From positions 1-64,000 of the forward strand of contig NZ_JALHPR010000007.1 of assembly GCF_022842375.1 (NCBI RefSeq): DNA of 64,000 nucleotides, given 5' to 3'. The position numbers and the translations under genes are program-made. Below the pieces are notes generated by a model, which saw only the letters and a list, made by a program, of their open reading frames with translations, was not told the DNA's origin and did not search any database. This stretch comes from Elioraea sp. Its GTDB lineage: Bacteria > Pseudomonadota > Alphaproteobacteria > Acetobacterales > Acetobacteraceae. Shown here one piece after another: positions 44,734 to 53,311 of the stretch (the first letter of the stretch is position 1; every line of letters begins with the position of its first letter).

Positions 44734-44825
44734 GTTCCGCTGGCCTCTTGGTGGGGACGGGTGGCGTTTGGACGTTCCGGTCGGCACGATGGAGAGGGAG
44801 AGGGCCGGGCGCAAGAGGAGTCGGC

Positions 44826-45365
44826 ATGACGGAGACGGCCGCGGACGTGGTTGCGTTCTGGCGCGAGGCGGGGCGGGAGCGGTGGTTTTCGCGCGACGAC
44901 GCGTTCGACGCGATGTTCCGCGAGCGTTTCATGGCGTCGCACCTTGCCGCCGCCGCCCGCCTGCATGACGCCTGGATGGAGACGCCGGAGGGCACGCTTG
45001 CGCTGCTCCTCCTGCTCGACCAGTTCCCCCGAAACTGCTTCCGCGGCACCGGCCACATGTACGCGACCGACCCGCTCGCGCGGATGGTGGCCGGGCGTGC
45101 CCTCGCCCAGGGCCATGACAAGGCCATCGAGGAAACGCTGCGCCTGTTCCTCTACCTGCCCTTCACGCACGCCGAGGACATGGCGTTGCAGGACCGTTCC
45201 GTCGCGCTGATCACCCCGCTCGGCGAGGAGCCGGCGAAGCACGCGCGCGGGCACCGCGACATCATCGCCCGCTTCGGCCGCTTCCCCCACCGCAACCCGA
45301 TGCTCGGGCGCGACACCACGGCCGAGGAACAGGCGTTCCTCGATGCAGGCGGGTTCCGGGGCTGA
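44826..45365 (+). CDS. DUF924 family protein
   Basis: A 179-residue soluble helical protein. The DUF924 pattern is clear: VVAFWREAGRERWFSRDDAFD, LLLLLDQFPRNCFRGTGHMYATDP, LRLFLYLPFTHAED and HRDIIARFGRFPHRN. These H-R-D / R-F-G-R-F-P-H-R-N blocks are conserved, but the function of the family is unknown. Start ATG 44826; convergent with prs, three bases apart. Confidence 0.92.
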   Translation: MTETAADVVAFWREAGRERWFSRDDAFDAMFRERFMASHLAAAARLHDAWMETPEGTLALLLLLDQFPRNCFRGTGHMYATDPLARMVAGRALAQGHDKAIEETLRLFLYLPFTHAEDMALQDRSVALITPLGEEPAKHARGHRDIIARFGRFPHRNPMLGRDTTAEEQAFLDAGGFRG

Positions 45366-45368
45366 CCC

Positions 45369-46301
45369 TCAGCAGAACAGCGACGAGACCGAACTGTCCT
45401 CGCTGATGCGCCGGATCGCCTCGGCGAGCAGCGGCGCGATCGTCACCTGGCGGATGTTGTGGCTGACGCGCACCGCCTCGGTCGCGAGGATGCTGTCGGT
45501 CGTCGTCATCATGCCGATGGGCGAGGCAGCGACGCGGGCCACCGCACCGCCCGAAAACACCCCGTGCGTGACATAGGCCGACACGCCGGTCGCGCCGTTC
45601 TTCATCAGCGCCTCGGCGGCGTTGCAGAGCGTGCCGGCCGAATCGACGATGTCATCCACCAGGATGCAGTGCCTGCCTTGCACCTCGCCGATCACGTTCA
45701 TCACTTCCGAGATGCCGGCACGCTCGCGCCGCTTGTCGATGATCGCGAGGTCGCAGTTCAGCCGCGTCGCGATCTGCCGCGCACGCACCACGCCGCCGAC
45801 ATCGGGGCTGACCACGATCAGGTCCTGGCCCTTGTGGCGGTCGCGGATGTCGCCGGCGAACATCGGTGCGGCGAAGAGGTTGTCGACCGGGATGTCGAAG
45901 AAGCCCTGGATCTGGCCTGCGTGCAGATCCATCGTCAGCACGCGGTCAGCGCCTGCCTCGGTGATCAGGTTGGCAACGAGCTTGGCCGAGATCGGCGTGC
46001 GCGGGCCCGACTTCCGGTCCTGCCGCGCATAGCCGAAATAGGGGATCACCGCAGTCGCGCGCTTGGCCGAGGATCGGCGAAGCGCATCGAGCGTGATCAG
46101 CAGTTCCATCAGGTTGTCGTTCGCGGGGTAGGAGGTCGACTGCACCACGAACACGTCCTCGCCGCGGACGTTCTCGTGGATCTCGACGAACACCTCCATG
46201 TCGGCGAAGCGGCGGACGGAGGCCTTGGTGAGCGGCAGGCCCAACGAGGTCGCGACCGCCTCGGCCAGCGGGCGGTTCGAGTTGCAGGCGACGATCTTCA
46301 T
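45369..46301 (-). CDS. prs: ribose-phosphate pyrophosphokinase
   Basis: Makes PRPP from ribose 5-phosphate and ATP for nucleotide, histidine and NAD synthesis. The 310-residue protein carries SRPLAEAVA-like N-terminal strand, [39 protein letters not shown] (ATP-flexible loop region), [13 protein letters not shown] and the PRPP-binding [11 protein letters not shown]. Preceded by about 130 bases of noncoding DNA likely holding its promoter. Confidence 0.96.
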   Translation of the reverse strand: MKIVACNSNRPLAEAVATSLGLPLTKASVRRFADMEVFVEIHENVRGEDVFVVQSTSYPANDNLMELLITLDALRRSSAKRATAVIPYFGYARQDRKSGPRTPISAKLVANLITEAGADRVLTMDLHAGQIQGFFDIPVDNLFAAPMFAGDIRDRHKGQDLIVVSPDVGGVVRARQIATRLNCDLAIIDKRRERAGISEVMNVIGEVQGRHCILVDDIVDSAGTLCNAAEALMKNGATGVSAYVTHGVFSGGAVARVAASPIGMMTTTDSILATEAVRVSHNIRQVTIAPLLAEAIRRISEDSSVSSLFC

Positions 46302-46434
46302 CGCGGGCAGGACCCTTCGGTGCTGGCAGGCCAGGGGTGAGGCGGCGGGTCGTTCGGCGGGGCTTACCTAGCAACGTGACGGTTGGGTGTAAACCGAGGG
46401 GAAGTTCATTCTGTGCCCACAGGCGCCGGGCGCC

Positions 46435-47301
46435 CTACCCACCGTTGCGGTGGCGGTTGATCACCTCGACCACGCCCGCCGCCGCCTGGTCGGCGACAAT
46501 GGGCGCGACATCGCCCCACAACCCGTCTAGTGAGCCGCGCGGCACCTCGTTCAACTGCGCCACGCGGCCGAGCTCCAGCCCGTCGGCCCGCGCTATGATC
46601 CAGGTGATCTCGACGCGCTGCTGGTTCCGGGGCAGCGGCGCCATCACCACCTGCCCCGTGACGCGGAACTCGCCCGTCGCCGCGCCCTCGACGACGACGA
46701 CGCCCTCGCGCTCGAGCGCGGCACGGATCGACCGGTCGAGAGCGCGCGCGCCATCGCCCGGCGCTCCGGTGATGGGTGCGACGGTTGTGCTCGGCAGGCG
46801 CTCGGCAAGCGCGCCGGTGCTGCTCTCGCGCTGCGCGGCATCGACGGTCGCGAGCATGCGCGCGATTGCCGGCGCTGCCTCCTTCGCGGTGGCGGCAAGC
46901 GTTCCCTGGCTCGCGGCAGCCCAGGCACCGGCTGGCACCGCGCGCGGCCCGCCGGCCGACGCGATCGGCCGGCCATCGGCCCCGGCGAGGGAATAGGTCA
47001 GCCGCATCTGGCCCGCCTCCGCCTCACCCGCGACGAGAAGGCTGTATTGCGGGTTGCGGATGCCGGCGGCGGTGGCCGGGATCTCGATCTCCTGCAGCGC
47101 CTTGGCGAGTTCGCCGGCGAAGGCGCGGGCCTGTGCCTGCGCGAGCCCCGCCGAGGTCGAGGGCGGAACGACGATGCGCGCTGGCGGCGGGCGTAGGAGC
47201 GACGAGGGCGGGCCTGAGTTCGGCGTCCGCTCGAACGGCATCGGCAGCGACCCGCAGGCCGCGAGGAACATCAGCAGGGCGAGGGTGAGGCTAGATCGCA
47301 C
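46435..47301 (-). CDS. hypothetical lipoprotein
   Basis: A 288-residue predicted lipoprotein: signal MRSSLTLALLMFLAAC with lipobox L-A-A-C (lipidated Cys16). The mature part has a long Ser/Pro-rich linker and then a soluble domain (EGAATGEFRVTGQVVMAPLPRNQQRVEITWIIARADG, key V-T-G-Q-V). No family recognised. I chose GTG 47301, which overlaps the end of the 21-codon ORF; a TTG at 47319 would lengthen the signal peptide. It lies downstream of pgeF and upstream of prs. Confidence 0.75.
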   Translation of the reverse strand: MRSSLTLALLMFLAACGSLPMPFERTPNSGPPSSLLRPPPARIVVPPSTSAGLAQAQARAFAGELAKALQEIEIPATAAGIRNPQYSLLVAGEAEAGQMRLTYSLAGADGRPIASAGGPRAVPAGAWAAASQGTLAATAKEAAPAIARMLATVDAAQRESSTGALAERLPSTTVAPITGAPGDGARALDRSIRAALEREGVVVVEGAATGEFRVTGQVVMAPLPRNQQRVEITWIIARADGLELGRVAQLNEVPRGSLDGLWGDVAPIVADQAAAGVVEVINRHRNGG

Positions 47302-47356
47302 AGGTCGCGAGCATCCCAAGCATCATGAGGATGAAGAAGATGTAGAGATACGGCAT
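47291..47356 (-). CDS. 21-residue hydrophobic peptide upstream of the lipoprotein gene
   Basis: ATG at 47356 follows a GGAGAGG site at 5-base spacing and opens a 21-codon frame, MPYLYIFFILMMLGMLATCA then Ile and TAG. Almost every residue is hydrophobic, a single membrane helix. The last 11 bases overlap the GTG start of the lipoprotein gene. It may be a real micro-protein or a translated leader that couples expression. No known homologue in my memory. Confidence 0.5.
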   Translation of the reverse strand: MPYLYIFFILMMLGMLATCAI

Positions 47357-47403
47357 GGCGGTCCTCTCCTAACACGCCCCCCGCGTCCGCGCCTATGCAC
47401 CCC

Positions 47404-48171
47404 CTATTCGAGCACGATCGCCGAGAGCTGGTGGCCGATCGGCCCCTCCTTGGCCAGCGTCGCGCGACGGTAGCTGAAGAAGCGCCCAGGCTCCGCCAGC
47501 GTATCGGCCGGCACCACGCCGCGTCGGGCGATGCCGCAGGCGGCGAGTGCGTCATCGCAGTAGCCGGCGAGGTCGAACTGCACATGGCCCGCCCGCGCAC
47601 CGGGCGCGAAGAACCGCGCGTTCGCCGGGTCGGCGGCGAGGAACTGCGCGCGGAACGCCTCGTCCACCTCGTAGCTCGGCTGGCGGATGCAGGGGCCGAC
47701 CGAGGCCGCGATGCGCCCACGCGCCGCGCCGAGCCGCTCCATCGCCGCCACGGTCGCCTCGATGATGCCGGCGAACGCACCGCGCCACCCGGCATGGGCA
47801 GCGCCGATCACGCCGGCCTCGGCATCGGCGAACAGCACCGGTGCGCAATCGGCCGTGACGATCCCAAGCGCGAGGCCGCGACGGCGCGTCACCACCGCGT
47901 CGGCCCTGGGCCGTGCGTCAATCCCCCACGGCTCCTCCAGCACCGCCACATCGGCGGAATGCACCTGGTATAGCCCAACGAGTGCGGCGTGTCCGACGCC
48001 AAGCCAGCCTGCCGCGCGGGCGCGGTTCTCGGCCACCGCATCCGGGTCGTCCTTGCCGGAGAGGGAGCAGTTGAGGCTCGCGAACGCACCCGTCGAGACG
48101 CCGCCGAGGCGGGTGAAGAAACCGTGCGCCACGGGGCTCAGCGCCGGGTCGGTCAGGGCAGCGACGGTCAT
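47404..48171 (-). CDS. pgeF: peptidoglycan editing factor PgeF
   Basis: A 255-residue protein of the YfiH/laccase-domain family, which removes misincorporated Ser from muropeptide precursors. Starts V-A-H-G-F-F-T-R-L-G-G-V-S-T-G; active-site features include the TADCAPV and HAGWRG blocks (Cys and His metal ligands) and GPCIRQPSYEVD. The ATG overlaps the stop of the methyltransferase gene (ATGA at 48168-48171). Confidence 0.95.
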   Translation of the reverse strand: MTVAALTDPALSPVAHGFFTRLGGVSTGAFASLNCSLSGKDDPDAVAENRARAAGWLGVGHAALVGLYQVHSADVAVLEEPWGIDARPRADAVVTRRRGLALGIVTADCAPVLFADAEAGVIGAAHAGWRGAFAGIIEATVAAMERLGAARGRIAASVGPCIRQPSYEVDEAFRAQFLAADPANARFFAPGARAGHVQFDLAGYCDDALAACGIARRGVVPADTLAEPGRFFSYRRATLAKEGPIGHQLSAIVLE

Positions 48172-49163
48172 TCTGCGAATCCGGGAAGGGGTGGGCAGGA
48201 AGGGTCGCAGAGCGCGATGGCCTTGAACAGGAGCCCCATCGCATCCGCGTCCATCAGCCGCCGCGCGCCCGATTGCAGCAGCGCTGCCTGCGCCGGGGCG
48301 GCGCTGCGGCAGAGGATCGCCGTACGCTCCGGCAGGCCCAGGCGGCGGAGGAACTCGCCCTGCGGCACGGGCCCCTGTGCCGCGCCGCCCGCCGCGCGCG
48401 CTGCCCGCGCCAGCGCCGCGAAATCGACATGGGCGGTGAGGTCTGCCGAGCCTGGTTCCCCCAGCGGATCGGCCCGCGCATGCCCCCGCACGGCCTGGAG
48501 GCTGTCCTCCGGCGTCGCGTCAGCCGGGCCATAGTCGATGAACAGAGCGGTCGCCCCGCGGCGCGCAAGCAGGGTGGCTAGTGAGAGCGCAGGCTCGCAC
48601 ACCTCGCCCGGGCCGAAGGGCGAGTCGGCGGGGATCGTGGTGAAAACGAGCCTGCCCTCGGCGCGGGTGACGGCGACCTCCCCGCCCGGAACGAAGCGGC
48701 GGATCGGCAGTGCATCGAGGAACTCGTTGGCGAGCACGATGAGCGCACCGTCCGGCAGCGTTGCCGCATTGTCGTGCCAGCCGGCGACGGCATCGCCCAG
48801 GCGCTGCTGCTGCGCGACGCGGAGGCCAAGGCTCGTCTCGACGAGGTGGACCGAGACGGCAGCGCGGAACGCGGGGGCAGCGCGGCTGATGGCGCGCAGC
48901 GCATCGTCCATCAGCGTGCCGCGCCCGGGGCCGAGCTCCGCCAGCGTCACGCGCGCGGGTGCGCCCATCGCCTCCCACGCCGCGGCGGCCCAAAGGCCGA
49001 TGAGCTCGCCGAAGGCCTGGGTGATCTCCGGTGCCGTAACGAAATCGCCAGCCCGTCCGAACGGATCACGGCCGGCATAGTAGGCCGCGTTGGCGCGCGC
49101 CATGAACCGGTCGAGCCGCATCGGCCCCGAGGCGGCGATCTCCTCGGCGATCGCCCCGCTCAC
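48168..49163 (-). CDS. MidA/NDUFAF7-like class I SAM-dependent methyltransferase
   Basis: A 331-residue protein with RAGDFVTAPEITQAFGELIGLW near the N-terminus and the SAM-binding AELGPGRGTLMDD (about 73-85), followed by LVETS and LIVLANEFLDALP-IRRF (key N-E-F-L-D-A-L-P). These are hallmarks of the MidA/NDUFAF7 family, which methylates an arginine of complex I subunit NDUFS2 in mitochondria. Its ATG overlaps lgt (49160-49163). Between lgt and pgeF in a conserved order. Confidence 0.92.
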   Translation of the reverse strand: MSGAIAEEIAASGPMRLDRFMARANAAYYAGRDPFGRAGDFVTAPEITQAFGELIGLWAAAAWEAMGAPARVTLAELGPGRGTLMDDALRAISRAAPAFRAAVSVHLVETSLGLRVAQQQRLGDAVAGWHDNAATLPDGALIVLANEFLDALPIRRFVPGGEVAVTRAEGRLVFTTIPADSPFGPGEVCEPALSLATLLARRGATALFIDYGPADATPEDSLQAVRGHARADPLGEPGSADLTAHVDFAALARAARAAGGAAQGPVPQGEFLRRLGLPERTAILCRSAAPAQAALLQSGARRLMDADAMGLLFKAIALCDPSCPPLPGFAE

Positions 49164-49960
49164 GCGCGGCGATGCCGGCTCGTCACGATCAGCCAGAGGC
49201 CCGCGGCGAACATCGGCAACGAAAGCGCCTGGCCCATCGTCGCGCCGAAGGGCAGGAAGCCCAGGAACGCATCAGGCTGGCGGAAGAACTCGCCGATGAT
49301 GCGCGCCACCGCGTAGCCCGCGAGGAACACGCCGCCAAGGAACCCGCGCCGCGACCGGTTCGCCTCGCTGCGGGCCAGCACAGCCAGCACCGCGAACAGC
49401 ACGAGGCCCTCGAGCGTCGCCTGGTAGAGCTGGCTCGGGTGGCGCGGCAGCCGCAGCGGATCGGTGGGGAACACCATCGCCCACGGCCCATCCCATGGCC
49501 TGCCCCAGAGCTCGCCATTGATGAAATTGGCACAGCGGCCGAGGAACAGGCCGATCGGCACCACGGTCGACACCCTGTCGCCGAAGCCGAACATGTCGAT
49601 GCCGTTGCGGCGGCTGTATACGATGATGGCGATGACGACGCCGAGCATCCCGCCGTGGAAGCTCATACCCCCCTGCCACACCATCAGTGCTTCCAGCGGA
49701 TGCGCGAGATAGTGTCCCGGCCGGTAGAACAGCACGTAGCCGAGCCTGCCGCCGAGAATGATGCCCAGCACGGTCCAGGTCAGGAAATCATCCACCTGCT
49801 CGCGCGTGGCCACCGCCGGTGCGGCGGGCGCGAGGCGGCGCATGATCATCCAGCCAGCGACGATGCCGGTGATGTAGGCGAGCGCGTACCAGCGGATCGC
49901 GAAGGGCCCGACCGCGACCAGCACGGGGTCGATCATCGGGAAGGGGATGATGCCGAGCAT
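49160..49960 (-). CDS. lgt: prolipoprotein diacylglyceryl transferase
   Basis: The first enzyme in lipoprotein maturation, with about seven membrane spans. FAIRWYALAY, GGRLGYVLFYRPGHY, MSFHGGMLG and GRCANFINGELWGRPWDGPW are conserved active-site loops. Length 266 residues. I chose ATG 49960 because it overlaps the upstream stop (TGATG); a GTG at 49966 would add two residues. Begins the lgt-midA-pgeF run. Confidence 0.95.
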   Translation of the reverse strand: MLGIIPFPMIDPVLVAVGPFAIRWYALAYITGIVAGWMIMRRLAPAAPAVATREQVDDFLTWTVLGIILGGRLGYVLFYRPGHYLAHPLEALMVWQGGMSFHGGMLGVVIAIIVYSRRNGIDMFGFGDRVSTVVPIGLFLGRCANFINGELWGRPWDGPWAMVFPTDPLRLPRHPSQLYQATLEGLVLFAVLAVLARSEANRSRRGFLGGVFLAGYAVARIIGEFFRQPDAFLGFLPFGATMGQALSLPMFAAGLWLIVTSRHRRA

Positions 49961-50811
49961 CAGCACGCCCGCGCGGGTTCGGCGAGTGCCTGGCGGAGGC
50001 CCGAATCGGCATCATCGAGCACGGGTGCGGTGCCGCGCAACGGGGCGGCGAGTGCCGCGACGAGCGCGACATGGCCGACGCCGTCATAGGTGACGACCGA
50101 CGCAGGCGTTCCGGCTGCCCGCAGCGCGCGGGCAAGGACCTGGCTGTTGCGCGGCAGGACGGTCACATCCGCGGTGCCGGTGAGCAGCACGGCAGGCGGA
50201 TCGCCACGCCCGGCATGGGTGATGGGCTGGGTCTCCGCCGTGTTCACCGCCGCCCCGAACGCGGCAATGACGCCTGCGTTGGTCATCGGCAGGAAATCGT
50301 ATGGTCCGGCGAGGCCGAGCACCGCGGCGACATCGCGGCAGTTCGAGAGCCCGCGCGCAGCGAGCCAGCGCGGGTCAAGCGCGAGCATCATCGCGATATG
50401 CGCGCCCGCCGAGTGCCCCGCAATGATGACGGGCCCGTCCGACGGCAGGCCGCGCGCGGCGAGGATGCCTGGCAGGGCCGCGACCGCGGCCGCCCCGTCC
50501 TCGAGGAAGGCGGGATACGTCACCTCCGGGTGGACGCGATAATCGGGGATGGCGGTGATGTAGCCGCGCCCGGCGAAGGCGGTGCCGGCGAAGCGGTAGT
50601 CGGCGCGGTCACCGTCGGTCCAGCTTCCGCCGTAGAAGAACACCAGCACCGGCGCGCGTGGCGGCACCATGGCCGGGACGTAGAGGTCGAGGCGCCGGCG
50701 CTCACCCTCGCCGTAGGGGATGTCGGCGAAGCGGGAGGCGCCTTCCGAAGGCGTGATCGCGTTCAGTGCATCCACCGGCCCGCATCCCGCGACGAGGAGA
50801 AGGCACAGCAT
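49960..50811 (-). CDS. alpha/beta hydrolase lipoprotein
   Basis: A 283-residue hydrolase with a short lipoprotein signal MLCLLLVAGC (Cys10). The HSL-like fold shows VLVFFYGGSWTDGDR (oxyanion region G-G-S), IPDYRVHPEVTYP, the nucleophile elbow GHSAGAH and a catalytic His in YDGVGHV. Esterase activity is likely; substrate unknown. The start lies only 18 bases from the start of the divergent DUF4345 gene, so their promoters must overlap the other coding region or be absent. First gene of the lgt operon. Confidence 0.87.
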   Translation of the reverse strand: MLCLLLVAGCGPVDALNAITPSEGASRFADIPYGEGERRRLDLYVPAMVPPRAPVLVFFYGGSWTDGDRADYRFAGTAFAGRGYITAIPDYRVHPEVTYPAFLEDGAAAVAALPGILAARGLPSDGPVIIAGHSAGAHIAMMLALDPRWLAARGLSNCRDVAAVLGLAGPYDFLPMTNAGVIAAFGAAVNTAETQPITHAGRGDPPAVLLTGTADVTVLPRNSQVLARALRAAGTPASVVTYDGVGHVALVAALAAPLRGTAPVLDDADSGLRQALAEPARAC

Positions 50812-50829
50812 GGCAAGGAGGGCGTGGCG

Positions 50830-51210
50830 ATGACGCAGGGTGCGATGGTCGCTGCGGCGATCGCGGTTGCGGCGCTGGTGCCGCTGGCGGCCGGCGTAGC
50901 CGGCGTGGCGACGGGGTTCGGCTTCCTCGGCGCCGGCGACCTGCCGATCGGGGCGGCGAGCCATGCGCGCTATCTCTCCGGCCTGCTGCTCGGGCTCGGC
51001 CTTGCCTCCCTCTGGTGCGCGGCGAGGCTCGGTGAGCGTCGTGGCGTGTTCGCGACGCTCTGCCTCGTCGTGATCGTGGGCGGTGCCGCGCGCGCCGTCG
51101 GCCTTGTGGTCGACGGCATGCCGCCGTGGGAACATGTCGCGGCCCTCGTGATGGAGCTCGGCGTCGTGCCGGCCCTGCTCGCCGCCTCGCGCACCGTTCC
51201 TCACACGTAG
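50830..51210 (+). CDS. DUF4345 family membrane protein
   Basis: A 126-residue membrane protein with four hydrophobic segments and the family pattern AASHARYLSGLLLGLGLASLW, V-V-I-V-G-G-A-A-R-A-V-G-L and a final E-L-G-V-V-P-A-L-L. An AAGGAGG site lies nine bases before ATG 50830. Function unknown. Its last ten bases overlap the end of hldD on the opposite strand. Confidence 0.85.
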   Translation: MTQGAMVAAAIAVAALVPLAAGVAGVATGFGFLGAGDLPIGAASHARYLSGLLLGLGLASLWCAARLGERRGVFATLCLVVIVGGAARAVGLVVDGMPPWEHVAALVMELGVVPALLAASRTVPHT

Positions 51211-52181
51211 GGGTCCGGTCCGAGCAGGTAGCCCTTCACGTAGGCAGCGATCCCGTCCTCGAGGCTTGTGAAGGGCGCCGTGTAGCCGGCGGCGCGCAAC
51301 CGCTCCATCCGCGCCTCGGTGAAGTACTGGTACTGGCCTGAGAGAACCCCCGGCATGTCGATGAACGCGATCGCGGGTGCCCGCCCCATCGCTGCGAACA
51401 CCGCATGCGCGAGGTCGAGATAGGTCCGCGCGCGGCCGGTGCCGAGGTTGTACAGGCCTGAAACGCCCGGGTGGTCGAGCAGCCACAGCATCACCGCGAC
51501 GCAATCGCCGACCCAGATGAAATCGCGCGCCTGCGCGCCATCGGCGATGTCGTGGCGCGCGGAGCGGAACAGCGTCGCGGCACGGCCCTCGGCGATCTCG
51601 TCGGCCTTGCGCTTGACCACCGAGATCATCGATCCCTTGTGGTACTCGTTCGGGCCATAGACGTTGAAGAACTTGAGGCCCGCCCATTGCGGCGGGCGCG
51701 GGCGGCCGCGGCGGATGAGGTCGCCGACGCGGCGATCGAAGGCGTGCTTCGACCAGCCATAGAGGTTCAGCGGACGAAGCCGCGCCAGGGCGTCCGGCGA
51801 GGCATCATCGTCGAACCCGGCCTCTCCTGCGCCATAGGTCGCGGCGGAGGAGGCGTAGATGAACGGCACGCCCATCCGCGCGCACCACTCCCACAGGCCG
51901 AGGCTGAGGGTGAGGTTGGTGCGGATGGTAAGGTCCGCGTCGGTCTCGGTCGTGGCACTGATCGCGCCGAGATGGACCACAGCCTTCAGCTTCGGCGCGG
52001 CATCGAGCCATGTGCGCAGGTCCTCGGGTGCGACGACACCCGCGATCGGCACCTTGGCGATGTTACGCCATTTCGCGTCGATACCGAAACGGTCTGCGAT
52101 CACCACCTCCTCGCCGCGCGCTGCCAGCGAAGCTGTGAGATTGGAGCCGATGAAACCGCCACCGCCGGTGACCAGATACAT
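51201..52181 (-). CDS. hldD: ADP-glyceromanno-heptose 6-epimerase HldD
   Basis: A 326-residue extended SDR that converts ADP-D-glycero- to ADP-L-glycero-mannoheptose for lipopolysaccharide core. The Rossmann motif GGGGFIGSN is at about residues 6-14. YGWSKHAFD supplies the Tyr/Lys pair, with KFFNVYGPNEYHKGSM and QARDFIWVGDC following. ATG 52181 fits the conserved MYLVTGG opening. Divergent from ubiK by about 110 bases. Confidence 0.94.
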   Translation of the reverse strand: MYLVTGGGGFIGSNLTASLAARGEEVVIADRFGIDAKWRNIAKVPIAGVVAPEDLRTWLDAAPKLKAVVHLGAISATTETDADLTIRTNLTLSLGLWEWCARMGVPFIYASSAATYGAGEAGFDDDASPDALARLRPLNLYGWSKHAFDRRVGDLIRRGRPRPPQWAGLKFFNVYGPNEYHKGSMISVVKRKADEIAEGRAATLFRSARHDIADGAQARDFIWVGDCVAVMLWLLDHPGVSGLYNLGTGRARTYLDLAHAVFAAMGRAPAIAFIDMPGVLSGQYQYFTEARMERLRAAGYTAPFTSLEDGIAAYVKGYLLGPDPYV

Positions 52182-52294
52182 TTCCGTCCCCGGTTCCTGA
52201 CCAGATGGTGCTGCCTCGGTGGGCGGCGTTATACGGTCCGGCCAGGGTGTGCCGCAAGCAAGCGGCGGATCATCGATGCATGAGGGAGAGCGTG

Positions 52295-52597
52295 ATGAAG
52301 GGTGGCATGGGAGATGACTTCGCGGGTGTCGCGGGCGGTGCCTTCGCGGCGCTTGCCGGATTGCGCCGCGAGGTCGAGCAGCTTGTCCGCTCGGCAAGTG
52401 ACGACGTGGCAGGAAGGCTCGAGCTCGCCCGGCGCGAAGAGGTCGAGGTGCTGCGCGAGTTGGTGCTGAAGGCCCGCGCCGAGACGGATGCGCTCGCCGC
52501 ACGCGTCGCGGCACTCGAGGCGAAGCTCGCGGCACCAGGGCCTGCGGCGGCTGGACCCGAAGCGGCGGGACAGGCGGCGGACGAGGGCACTCAGTGA
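52295..52597 (+). CDS. ubiK: accessory factor UbiK family protein
   Basis: A 100-residue protein of the BMFP/YqiC (UbiK) family that assists ubiquinone synthesis in other proteobacteria. Residues 1-35 include A-G-G-A-F-A-A-L-A-G-L-R-R-E-V-E; residues about 40-80 form a coiled coil (REEVEVLRELVLKARAETDALAARVAALEAKL, heptads of Leu/Val). The tail is Ala/Pro-rich. GGGAGAG site before ATG 52295; the first codons are less conserved. Confidence 0.85.
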   Translation: MKGGMGDDFAGVAGGAFAALAGLRREVEQLVRSASDDVAGRLELARREEVEVLRELVLKARAETDALAARVAALEAKLAAPGPAAAGPEAAGQAADEGTQ

Positions 52598-52797
52598 ATC
52601 GTCCGTGACATCGGGGCTCGGCGCGAGACTGCCCTTGCGGCGCGGGAGGGTGACACCGTAGTCTAGCGCTTGTGTGAAAGGGGTTCGCCGGCAACAAGAT
52701 GTCGGGGTTTCGGCCCGGTCACCCTGGGCCCGTCACCTTCCCGTGGAACCCGTTCCGCGGGGCAGCGCTGCCACTCAAAGACAGGGAGCACGCGGCC

Positions 52798-53301
52798 ATG
52801 ACTGACCGCCTCGCCCTCCGTGAAGCCCACACCGCCAACCCGCTCGATCTGCTGGAACAGATCGTCTCGGCCAATGACTGGCCGTTCGACCGGCGCGGCG
52901 ACGACGAGATGGCCGTCGAGGTTCCGGGCAAGTGGTGCGACTACACCCTGCACTTCTCCTGGTGCTCGGAAATCAGCGCCATGCACTTCTTCTGCGCCTT
53001 CGACCTGAAGGTGCCCGCCGCGCGACGCTCGTCCGTCCACGAACTCCTCGCGCTGGCCAACGAGAAGCTCTGGCTCGGCCATTTCGGCGTCTGGGCGGAG
53101 GAGAACACGCCGGTATTCCGCCATTCCGTGCTGCTGCGCGGCTCGGGCGGCCTCTCGGTCGAGGCGCTGGAGGACATGGTCGACATCGCCGTGACCGAGT
53201 GCGAGCGTTTCTTCCCCGCCTTCCAGTTCGTTCTCTGGGGCGGCAAGGCGCCCGGCGATGCGCTCGCCGCCGCCATGCTGGAGTGCGCCGGAGAAGCGTG
53301 A
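52798..53301 (+). CDS. YbjN domain-containing protein
   Basis: A 167-residue soluble protein with the YbjN/type III chaperone-like fold pattern (WPFDRRGDDEMAVEVPGKW, HFSWCSEISAMHFFCAFDLKVP, LALANEKLWLGHFGVWAEENTPVFRHSVLLR). Function in this family is not settled; some act in stress or motility. ATG 52798 follows a GGGAGC site. Ten bases before proC. Confidence 0.9.
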   Translation: MTDRLALREAHTANPLDLLEQIVSANDWPFDRRGDDEMAVEVPGKWCDYTLHFSWCSEISAMHFFCAFDLKVPAARRSSVHELLALANEKLWLGHFGVWAEENTPVFRHSVLLRGSGGLSVEALEDMVDIAVTECERFFPAFQFVLWGGKAPGDALAAAMLECAGEA

Positions 53302-53311
53302 GTATGTTGGC

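Noticed and set aside
50812-51687. N-terminal extension of the alpha/beta hydrolase frame
   Set aside because: The upstream part is antisense to the DUF4345 and hldD genes and has no hydrolase similarity; the lipoprotein signal begins at 50811.
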